NCBI GenBank assembly: GCA_963710615.1
Contig: CAVQBF010000002.1
Location: 372,001 to 436,000 of the forward strand
Reading direction: 5' to 3'
DNA length: 64,000 bases
DNA from: GCA-2746605 sp963710615
GTDB taxonomy: Bacteria > Bacteroidota > Ignavibacteria > Ignavibacteriales > Melioribacteraceae
Shown: positions 54,302-62,016 of the stretch, piece by piece
Layout: the number at the start of each line of letters is the position of its first letter
Position numbering within the stretch: the first letter of the stretch is position 1
The notes under the pieces: generated by a model
The model's input: only the letters and a program-made list of their open reading frames with translations
What the model was told of the DNA's origin: nothing
Databases searched by the model: none
Translations under genes and position numbers: made by a program

Positions 54302-54844
54302 ATGAATATAAAAGCAAAAATTATTGACGAAATGGGACTGAGTAGAACAATTACCAGATTGTCCCATGAAATACTAGAAAGAAATAAAGGATCTGAAAAT
54401 ATTATTCTTATTGGAATGAGGACAAGAGGTGAGTTCCTTGCCAAAAGAATACAAAGTAAAATTAAAGAGATAGATGGAAACTCACCAACGCTTGGTATTT
54501 TAGATGCCACTCTTTACCGTGATGATTTTAGAACTCGACTTAAACAGCCGGAAGTGTCCGTAACTGATATAACTTTTGATATCACGGAAAAAGATATAAT
54601 TCTGATTGATGATGTTCTTTACACGGGAAGAACAACAAGAGCTGCTCTAGATGCTTTAATGGATTTAGGGCGACCAAGCTCCATTCAGTTCTGTGTGCTG
54701 GTTGACCGCGGACATCGGGAGATGCCAATTAAAGCAGATTTTATTGGTAAAAATATTCCTACTTCAGTAAATGAAGAGGTCAAAGTTAAGATGCAAGAAA
54801 TAGATGATGAAGATGCGGTTTATTTAATTGAATCGCCAAAATAA
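54302..54844 (+). CDS. pyrR: PyrR, pyr operon attenuation regulator / uracil phosphoribosyltransferase
   Basis: A 180-aa PRTase-fold protein. Residues 1-60 include MGLSRTITRLSHEILERNKGSENIILIGMRTRGEFLAKRI. The PRPP loop is DIILIDDVLYTGRTTRAALDAL (~96-117) and the hood and RNA-side region include VLVDRGHREMPIKADFIGKNIPTS. It binds leader RNA in response to UMP and may also make UMP from uracil. The leader carries its binding loop and attenuator. pyrB follows after 12 bases. Confidence 0.96.
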   Translation: MNIKAKIIDEMGLSRTITRLSHEILERNKGSENIILIGMRTRGEFLAKRIQSKIKEIDGNSPTLGILDATLYRDDFRTRLKQPEVSVTDITFDITEKDIILIDDVLYTGRTTRAALDALMDLGRPSSIQFCVLVDRGHREMPIKADFIGKNIPTSVNEEVKVKMQEIDDEDAVYLIESPK

Positions 54845-54856
54845 TAATGAGGAAAA

Positions 54857-55777
54857 ATGGCATTAAACATTAAGCATTTATTGGGTCTTCAAAACGTATC
54901 TAAAAATGATATTCAATTAATACTCGATACTGCAACAACATTTAGAGAAGTTCTAGATAGGCCTATTAAAAAAGTCCCAACCTTAAAAGGAACCACAATT
55001 GTTAATCTTTTTTATGAAAACTCTACCAGAACGAGACTGTCGTTCGAGCTTGCTGAGAAGAGACTTTCTGCAGATACATTAAATTTTTCTACTTCAAACA
55101 GCAGTACAAAAAAAGGGGAAACATTTAAGGATACTGTTAAAAACATTGAAGCAATGAAAATTGATATGATTGTTGTAAGACATCAATCCGCCGGAGTTCC
55201 ATTATACCTAACAAAGATTAGTAAAGCAGCTATAATAAATGCCGGAGATGGCAGACATGAACATCCTACACAAGCTTTATTGGATATGTATTCGATTAAA
55301 GAACGTTTGGGTAAGTTGAATGGTCTCAATGTTTGTATTGTAGGTGATATTACTCATTCCAGAGTTGCCCTTTCTAACATTTTTGGATTAATAACAATGG
55401 GAGCAAATGTTTCAGTCTGTGCTCCACCAACTATGTTGCCAAGGAATATTGAACAGTTTGGTGTTAAAATTTATCATGATATTAATAAAGCTATTGCAGA
55501 AAATGATGTTTTGAATGTTCTAAGAATTCAACTTGAAAGAGATGCCGGAACGACAATTCCATCTTTGCGTGAATATCACAATTATTTTGGAATTACTGCA
55601 GATCTAATTGAAAGAAATAATAAGGACGTTCTGATTCTTCATCCAGGACCAATAAATAGGGGAGTTGAAATAACATCTGAAGTTGCCGACGGACCTTATC
55701 AAATTATATTAGATCAAGTTACTAATGGTGTAGCAATTAGAATGGCAGTTTTATATTTACTTGGGACAAATAATTAA
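54857..55777 (+). CDS. pyrB: PyrB, aspartate carbamoyltransferase catalytic chain
   Basis: A 306-aa enzyme making N-carbamoyl-aspartate in de novo pyrimidine synthesis. The carbamoyl-phosphate motif is FYENSTRTRLSFELAEKRL (~53-71), then HPTQALLDMYSIKERLG and LHPGPINRGVEI. GAGG precedes the ATG. Second gene of pyrRBC. No pyrI regulatory chain is seen, as is usual with PyrR-controlled operons. Confidence 0.97.
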   Translation: MALNIKHLLGLQNVSKNDIQLILDTATTFREVLDRPIKKVPTLKGTTIVNLFYENSTRTRLSFELAEKRLSADTLNFSTSNSSTKKGETFKDTVKNIEAMKIDMIVVRHQSAGVPLYLTKISKAAIINAGDGRHEHPTQALLDMYSIKERLGKLNGLNVCIVGDITHSRVALSNIFGLITMGANVSVCAPPTMLPRNIEQFGVKIYHDINKAIAENDVLNVLRIQLERDAGTTIPSLREYHNYFGITADLIERNNKDVLILHPGPINRGVEITSEVADGPYQIILDQVTNGVAIRMAVLYLLGTNN

Positions 55778-55803
55778 AATTAGATGAAAAAACAGGAACA
55801 TAA

Positions 55804-57096
55804 ATGAAATTGATATTACAAGATGTGCGAATTATTAACCCGGATCAAAATATTGATGCAACAAATTCATTGCTAATTGAAAATGGAATAATTACCAAAA
55901 TAGGTGATTTGACTAAAGAGGATTATGAATCAAGCGAAGTTATTGAATTGGAAGGGAAAATATGTTCTCCTGGTTTTTTTGATATGCATGTTCATTTAAG
56001 AGAGCCTGGAAGAGAGGATACAGAAACCGTAGTTACCGGATCAAATGCCGCGGCAGCAGGTGGTTTTACAGGTGTTGCTTGTATGCCAAATACTACTCCT
56101 GCAATTGATAGCGCTGAAGTAGTTAATTTCATAAAGCAGAAAGCCAAAGATCATCTTGTTGATGTTCACCCTATCGGTGCTGTAAGTAAAGGCAGAAATG
56201 GTGAATTTTTAGCACCCATTGCCGAGTTAGCAGAAGCAGGAGCAGTAGCTTTTTCTGATGATGGTGTTGCTGTTAAAACTGCCTCTTTAGTCAGAAGTGC
56301 ACTTGAATATTTGAAGATGTATGACCTTCCTTTAATAGAACACTGTGAAGATGAATCATTAGCCGGTGGTGCGATGAATGAAGGAAGTGTGTCAACGACA
56401 CTTGGTTTACCATCTATTCCAACTATTGCAGAGGATTTAACAATTTTAAGAGATGTTGCTGTTGCTGAATATGTAGATGGTAGAATTCACATTGCACACA
56501 TAAGCTCAAAACTAGCTGTGGATATTGTAAGAAAAGCAAAAGCAAAGGGTCTTAAAATTACCGCAGAAGTTACACCTCATCATTTTTGTTTAACTGACGA
56601 AGAATTGGTTAATTATGATACTAATTATAAAATGAATCCTCCTCTTAGAACAGAAGAAGACGTAAAAGCAATGATTGAAGGATTGAAAGACGGGACAATT
56701 GATTGTATTGCTAGTGATCATGCGCCACATTCATCAGAGGAGAAAGAAGCAGAATTTATTTATGCCCCCAACGGAATTTTAGGACTGGAAACTCAATTGG
56801 GTCTTGCAATTACGGAGCTAGTTCATAAAAATCATCTTTCATTAAATCAACTAGTTGAAAAATTATCAATCAATCCAAGAAGAATATTAAAATTATCGGT
56901 TCCTCAGATTAAGATTGGAGAAATGGCAAATTTAACAATATTTGATCCTGATGAAATTTGGACAGTGGATATCAAAAAATTTAAGTCAAAATCTAGGAAC
57001 TCTCCATTTGATAAAAGACTCTTGACTGGAAAACCAATTGCCGTGATAAATAATTCGCAAATTTTTAAGAATGGACAATTTACTAGTCTGGCCTAA
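55804..57096 (+). CDS. pyrC: PyrC, dihydroorotase (class I)
   Basis: A 430-aa zinc amidohydrolase converting carbamoyl-aspartate to dihydroorotate. The metal site begins FFDMHVHLREPGREDTETV (H-x-H ~60-62); other ligands are in LPLIEHCED, IHIAHISS and the catalytic Asp in DCIASDHAPHSSEEKE. NGILGLETQLGL is typical of class I. It ends the pyr operon. Confidence 0.96.
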   Translation: MKLILQDVRIINPDQNIDATNSLLIENGIITKIGDLTKEDYESSEVIELEGKICSPGFFDMHVHLREPGREDTETVVTGSNAAAAGGFTGVACMPNTTPAIDSAEVVNFIKQKAKDHLVDVHPIGAVSKGRNGEFLAPIAELAEAGAVAFSDDGVAVKTASLVRSALEYLKMYDLPLIEHCEDESLAGGAMNEGSVSTTLGLPSIPTIAEDLTILRDVAVAEYVDGRIHIAHISSKLAVDIVRKAKAKGLKITAEVTPHHFCLTDEELVNYDTNYKMNPPLRTEEDVKAMIEGLKDGTIDCIASDHAPHSSEEKEAEFIYAPNGILGLETQLGLAITELVHKNHLSLNQLVEKLSINPRRILKLSVPQIKIGEMANLTIFDPDEIWTVDIKKFKSKSRNSPFDKRLLTGKPIAVINNSQIFKNGQFTSLA

Positions 57097-57101
57097 AATT
57101 T

Positions 57102-57123
57102 AGTGTATAATAAAACATACACT
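57102..57123. promoter_or_regulatory. Palindromic upstream activator site GTGTA-N10-TACAC (copy 2)
   Basis: AGTGTAT and ATACACT make a perfect dyad around an 8-nt spacer. The half-sites and N10 spacing equal those at 8486-8505, and the centre lies ~91 bp upstream of the GG of the sigma-54 promoter at 57201. Probably bound by the NtrC-type regulator encoded at 7113. Confidence 0.65.
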
Positions 57124-57200
57124 CTACTCCACAAGAAACTACACAGAAGTATAAAAATGCTCTGAAAAACCATTTATTTACTATAAATGCAATTTTAAAT

Positions 57201-57218
57201 TTGGCATTCCTTTTGCAA
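57201..57218 (+). promoter_or_regulatory. Sigma-54 promoter of the FN3-like lipoprotein gene
   Basis: TTGGCATTCCTTTTGCAA has GG at 57203-57204 and GC at 57215-57216 (10 nt between) and fits TTGGCA-N6-TTGCA closely. Transcription should start ~57227, 21 bases before the ATG and just ahead of its GGAGG. Confidence 0.75.
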
Positions 57219-57247
57219 TACTAGAAACAGAACTTTCGGAGGATAAA

Positions 57248-58093
57248 ATGAAAACTGAAAAAAGAATTTATAGAATCGTACTTTTATTGGCAACCGCATT
57301 TTTATTTACATATTGCGACCATTATGTAGATGATTATGACAGAACTGCACCAGCACCACCAGAAAATGTAGTAACATATGTTGGTGATAATATGGTTGAA
57401 ATATATTGGGATGAAAATCGAGAACGGGATGTTGCAGGATATAATGTTTACTATTCTTACACATACTGGGGCGATTATGAATTAATCGGGAATACAAAAG
57501 GGAATTACTTCGTTGATTACGAAGCACAGAATGGAGAACTTTACTACTATGCGGTAGCTGCTTACGATTTTGACGGAAATGAAAGTGAACTTAGCTACGA
57601 TATGGTTTATGGTGTTGCAAGACCTGAAGGCATGAATCAATCTGTATTTGATTATCTAAGATATCCTAATAATTCGGGTTATGACTTTAGTGAATATTCT
57701 GTTGTTCCATTCGATGCATATACTGAAGAAATTTCAGCAGACTTTTTCTTCGAAAATTACAATGGTGATTTTTATCTAAATGTTTGGGACGACACAGATA
57801 TTCAAGATATGGGTTTTACACAAAGCTTTTTAGATATATCTTATGCTCCATTGAGCGGCTGGGTACAGATGTTGCCGGATGAAAATGTGAAATATACTCT
57901 TGCTGAAATTGGACACACTTATGTAGTATGGACTTGGGATAATCATTATGCAAAAATTAGAATTAAATCAATTTCAAATGAAAGGTTAGTTTTTGATTGG
58001 GCATACCAGTTGCTAGAAGGCGAACAACAACTGAAGACAAATAGAGATTCAACATATAGAAAACCACTACCTAAAAGTGTTGTTAAAAAGTAG
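57248..58093 (+). CDS. Lipoprotein with fibronectin type III-like domain
   Basis: A 281-aa lipoprotein. IVLLLATAFLFTYCDHYVDDYDRTAP has a lipobox-like cysteine (FTYC). Residues ~37-115 (APPENVVTYVGDNMVEIYWDENRERDVAGYNVYYSYTYWGDYELIG ... YYYAVAAYDFDGNESEL) are an FN3 domain. The remaining ~160 residues are beta-rich and aromatic (HTYVVWTWDNHYAKIRIKSI) with no family I know. GGAGG sits seven bases before the ATG. It is controlled by the sigma-54 promoter and ends at a strong terminator, so it is a single-gene unit. Confidence 0.8.
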   Translation: MKTEKRIYRIVLLLATAFLFTYCDHYVDDYDRTAPAPPENVVTYVGDNMVEIYWDENRERDVAGYNVYYSYTYWGDYELIGNTKGNYFVDYEAQNGELYYYAVAAYDFDGNESELSYDMVYGVARPEGMNQSVFDYLRYPNNSGYDFSEYSVVPFDAYTEEISADFFFENYNGDFYLNVWDDTDIQDMGFTQSFLDISYAPLSGWVQMLPDENVKYTLAEIGHTYVVWTWDNHYAKIRIKSISNERLVFDWAYQLLEGEQQLKTNRDSTYRKPLPKSVVKK

Positions 58094-58126
58094 TACTTTA
58101 TTTTAGTAATTGAACTCCGCATCAAA

Positions 58127-58161
58127 AAAAAGCATACTAACTTAAGTATGCTTTTTTATTT
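58127..58161 (+). terminator. Rho-independent terminator after the lipoprotein gene
   Basis: AAAAGCATACT (58127-58137) and AGTATGCTTTT (58145-58155) form a perfect 11-bp stem with T run following. Confidence 0.9.
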
Positions 58162-58203
58162 TGCTTTAATTATTTTGAAGCAACACATTTAAATTTATTC
58201 AAT

Positions 58204-61200
58204 ATGAATATTCTAAAATTTCTTTCTAGTAATAAAGTCCTAACCTTAATAATCACAATTGTAATCTCAATCTTTATAACTGGTGTTGTTGGACGAAAAT
58301 TAATTAATTCAAAAATTAGTAATTGGTCCGAGAATACTAGCCAATATGTTGAAGATATTGAAATATCAGCAAAACAGATTATAAATTATAGACAAGACAG
58401 ACTTTTACTTACCAAAGATAATCTGCGTGATGAGTTATCATCCTTAGGTAAAATTAATTACAATCTTTTTAATGATATTATTTCCAACAAAAATAATGAA
58501 AATTTAAAAATAGCCATTTTCCAAAATGATGAACTTTTTTATTGGAATAAATATTTTATTGAACAAATAACAATTGTTGATTCACTATTACACGATTTTG
58601 GAGAAACCTATTTCCTTGAGTCTGATATAAATTCATATCTCGTAGTCAGAGATACTTTTAAAGTTGGGGAGAATGAGTTTCAATTATACGTGGCAGAAAT
58701 AATTGAGAAACAGTATCAATTGAACGAGACATATTTCCATGAAATTAGTTTGACTAAAGATATTATAGCTGAACTTAACACAGATTTTTGGTTTGACTTT
58801 TCGCCAGAAGCCAATAAAAGTAAGGACGGAAGAAAACACTCTTTTGATATTCTGAATAATAAAGAAAATAAAATTGGAGTTGCTACCTTCCTGAAGCCAA
58901 GCCGTGAATTTGCTGCATCACAATTAGAAGAAAGTATATCATCAATTCAAGGGATACTCGCCCTATTAGGATATCTATTAATGGGGTTTTATTTATGGAA
59001 AGAATTATCGAAAAATACTAAAAGATTTATCGAGGTTTTTGCAGTAACTATTTATCTAATCGCACTAAGATACCTGTTAGTTTTTCTAAGATTTCCTCAA
59101 AAATTATTTTCTTCAGAACTCTTAAATGATAAATACTACTATTCTAGTTTTGGCTCTGGTTTGGCAAATTCACCAATTGATTTGTTTATCACATTGCTTT
59201 TCGTGTTTATACTAATGACATTCTATTTCCAATCAACTCTTCGATATTTAAAACATAAGAATCAAAAGCCGCTAGGATCATTTATTTTTCCGTTTTTAGT
59301 TCTAATAATTGGCATTCTTCTTTACATTGTTGCTTTGAGAGGTGCGGGTGCGGCAATTAGGGGTTTTGTATTCGATACTTCTTTGAGGTATTTTCAGAGT
59401 GCGTCATTAACTTTAACAACGCCTCATTTTTTAATGCATGTTAATGTTCTTCTTTTGGGATTAGCTTCGTTGCTTGGCTCTATAATTATTATTATTCTCA
59501 TTTCAGTAATTTTTAAAAGAAAGTCTATAAATCTCGATTATAAATTTTACACTGCGATTTTTCTCTTATTTGTAATTGCCGAAATAATTTATACAATATC
59601 TCAAGTCAATCCTCAATTAAATATAACAATTAAAATCATTCATTTATTCTTAGTCTTCTTTATATCATATCTATTCACGAAGTACGAAATATTTCATCTG
59701 ACAAAAACAATTTTAGTTTACGTATCAGCCTCAATATTTTCAATAAGTGCATTACTATTTTATAATACAGAACTAGAAAAAGCATCACTGAAAACAACTG
59801 CATCAATAATATCAAGAGTTGATGATAATTGGTATAAAACCTTAATAACTGAAACATTGCTATCTGATTTCAGCAGAAAAGAGGCTGTTAACGCATTCAG
59901 TAAAAAAACTGCAAATTTTAATGCATCTGCCTTTAAAATTTGGAGTAGCAGCAAGTTACAAAAAGAATCAATTAATTCATCAGTTAACTTATTTTCACTC
60001 ACCGGTGATTTACTGGGAGGGTTTGGTTCTATTTATCCTAAAATATCTTTAAATAGAATTATAGATACAAATTCTGTAATTGAGGAAATTCAGATATTTG
60101 AAGAACCATTGGAGAATGACTCGCAGAAACTTATAAGAGGAATATTTCCGGTGAAAGATGATTATGCTTTCCTTGGGTATTTGGATGTCTCAATATTATT
60201 TGACTTAAACGATTTTGGTTTTAGCAATCATCCGGATTTTATTTCTACCGGAAAGCTTAATGAAAATGCGATATTAAAATTAGATAAACTGATAATTATG
60301 GATTACCGTGACAATGAATTAAAAGTTGTTTACGGTAACTTAAATCCAAATCAAAAAATAAATCAAACAATTTTAGACGCTGAGTTTAAAGATAATAATG
60401 ATGCTTGGCTAGATACTGAGTTTAATGGTTATGAATATATTGTTTACGTTAAGAAATCAGATTTTAATAACATTGAAAGAATAATTGCTGTTGCACTTCG
60501 TGAGAAGGAACTTTCAATCGGTTTATTCGATTTCTTCAAAATTTTCTTTTCGCACGCTTTAATTTTAATAATAATGGTTATTATATATTTAGCGGCAATT
60601 TTCAGAAAAGAATTTAAATATCAATATAATTTAAGAACTCAGTTATTAACTGCATTTTTAATAATCTCGTTGATCCCTCTGATTTTAACTGCTTTCTATT
60701 TTCGTAATCTAACAGCAGAAAAAAACAATGATGCAATTTATTACAAACTAGGGAAGAGAGCTTTTAGTGTTGAAAATTATCTAAATGACAATATGAATAA
60801 TGGTTTTTTAAGGGATTTGTATAATAAGGCAACAAATGACTTGAATATTAATTTTACATTGTATAAAAGAAATACTTTAGAATACAGCTCACACGATCTG
60901 CTATATGATGTTGGATTACTTCCCAAAATATTGAATCCTATTGCTTACAGTGAACTTATTCTTGGAGGTTCCCAAGAAGTGCTGGTTACGGAAGAGGTGG
61001 ATGATTTTGAGTTTAATGCCTTTTATTACAAAGCAAATTTATTTGGAGAGGAAACAATAATTAAAATAGCAGATGGGTTTAATAAAATTCAATTACCACT
61101 AACCGGTTCTGAAGCAGATGTGTTTTTGTTTGGCATCTATTCATTGGCTGTTGTAATAATAATTATTTTCAGTGCAATTTTTGCAAACCAAATATCGCTG

Positions 61201-62016
61201 CCGATTAGAAAAATTACCTCGGCAACAAAATCAATTGCTGCTGGTGATTTAAGCTTAGAAATTAACACTACTGCAAAAGGAGAGCTTAGTGAGTTGGTCT
61301 CCGGATTTCAGTACATGGTAAGGGAATTGAAAAAGAACCAAACTTTAATTGCTGAAATAGAAAGGGAAGAAGCTTGGAAAGAGATGGCAAAACAAGTAGC
61401 TCACGAAATTAAAAATCCTCTTACTCCTATGAAATTAAGTGTTCAGCAATTGATTGCAGCTTATAATGATAAGTCAGACAAATTTGACAATTTCTTTATA
61501 AAAGTTACAAATACAATTCTTAATCAAATTGAGACTTTAAGAAATATTGCAACCGAGTTTTCTAATTTTGCCCGAATGCCAAAACTAAAATTAGAAAACT
61601 TTAATTTAAGTGAAATAATTAGAGAATCAATTAACTTATTCACTGACGAAAAAATTAAAGTCTTATTTGAGAGTGATAATGATGACACACTAATAAGTGG
61701 AGATCCAGAACAGTTAAAAAGAACAATCATAAATTTGATACGCAATTCGATACAAGCCGAAGCCACCGAAATAAAATTTGATTTTAAAACTATAGCAAAC
61801 GAGATTGAACTCAGAGTTAGTGACAATGGGAAAGGGATTAATAAAGAAGATTTTGAAAAAATATTTGAACCAAACTTTACAACCAAAAAAGATGGAATGG
61901 GATTGGGTTTAAGTATGGCAAGACGATATCTAAAGAGTACAGGTGCAGAAATTAATGTAGATTATAGCTCAGTAGATGGTACGGTCATTAAATTAACTTT
62001 CCCAAAGTTAGTATGA
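58204..62016 (+). CDS. Large NtrY-like membrane sensor histidine kinase
   Basis: A 1270-aa kinase. TM1 is at ~12-31, with an extracytoplasmic region to ~245. A block of about eight helices spans ~245-520 (e.g. GILALLGYLLMGFYLW, FIFPFLVLIIGILLYIVAL). A second sensing part follows, then helices at ~775-795, ~815-835 and ~975-995. A HAMP domain (PIRKITSATKSIAAGDLSLEIN) is at ~1000-1050, the H box MAKQVAHEIKNPLTPMKLSVQQL has His ~1067, and the ATP domain has DNGKGINKEDFEKIFEPNFTTKKDGMGLGLSMARRY. H-E-I-K-N-P-L-T-P is typical of NtrY/sigma-54-system kinases. No regulator gene is adjacent. addA overlaps the stop (ATGA). Confidence 0.9.
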   Translation: MNILKFLSSNKVLTLIITIVISIFITGVVGRKLINSKISNWSENTSQYVEDIEISAKQIINYRQDRLLLTKDNLRDELSSLGKINYNLFNDIISNKNNENLKIAIFQNDELFYWNKYFIEQITIVDSLLHDFGETYFLESDINSYLVVRDTFKVGENEFQLYVAEIIEKQYQLNETYFHEISLTKDIIAELNTDFWFDFSPEANKSKDGRKHSFDILNNKENKIGVATFLKPSREFAASQLEESISSIQGILALLGYLLMGFYLWKELSKNTKRFIEVFAVTIYLIALRYLLVFLRFPQKLFSSELLNDKYYYSSFGSGLANSPIDLFITLLFVFILMTFYFQSTLRYLKHKNQKPLGSFIFPFLVLIIGILLYIVALRGAGAAIRGFVFDTSLRYFQSASLTLTTPHFLMHVNVLLLGLASLLGSIIIIILISVIFKRKSINLDYKFYTAIFLLFVIAEIIYTISQVNPQLNITIKIIHLFLVFFISYLFTKYEIFHLTKTILVYVSASIFSISALLFYNTELEKASLKTTASIISRVDDNWYKTLITETLLSDFSRKEAVNAFSKKTANFNASAFKIWSSSKLQKESINSSVNLFSLTGDLLGGFGSIYPKISLNRIIDTNSVIEEIQIFEEPLENDSQKLIRGIFPVKDDYAFLGYLDVSILFDLNDFGFSNHPDFISTGKLNENAILKLDKLIIMDYRDNELKVVYGNLNPNQKINQTILDAEFKDNNDAWLDTEFNGYEYIVYVKKSDFNNIERIIAVALREKELSIGLFDFFKIFFSHALILIIMVIIYLAAIFRKEFKYQYNLRTQLLTAFLIISLIPLILTAFYFRNLTAEKNNDAIYYKLGKRAFSVENYLNDNMNNGFLRDLYNKATNDLNINFTLYKRNTLEYSSHDLLYDVGLLPKILNPIAYSELILGGSQEVLVTEEVDDFEFNAFYYKANLFGEETIIKIADGFNKIQLPLTGSEADVFLFGIYSLAVVIIIIFSAIFANQISLPIRKITSATKSIAAGDLSLEINTTAKGELSELVSGFQYMVRELKKNQTLIAEIEREEAWKEMAKQVAHEIKNPLTPMKLSVQQLIAAYNDKSDKFDNFFIKVTNTILNQIETLRNIATEFSNFARMPKLKLENFNLSEIIRESINLFTDEKIKVLFESDNDDTLISGDPEQLKRTIINLIRNSIQAEATEIKFDFKTIANEIELRVSDNGKGINKEDFEKIFEPNFTTKKDGMGLGLSMARRYLKSTGAEINVDYSSVDGTVIKLTFPKLV

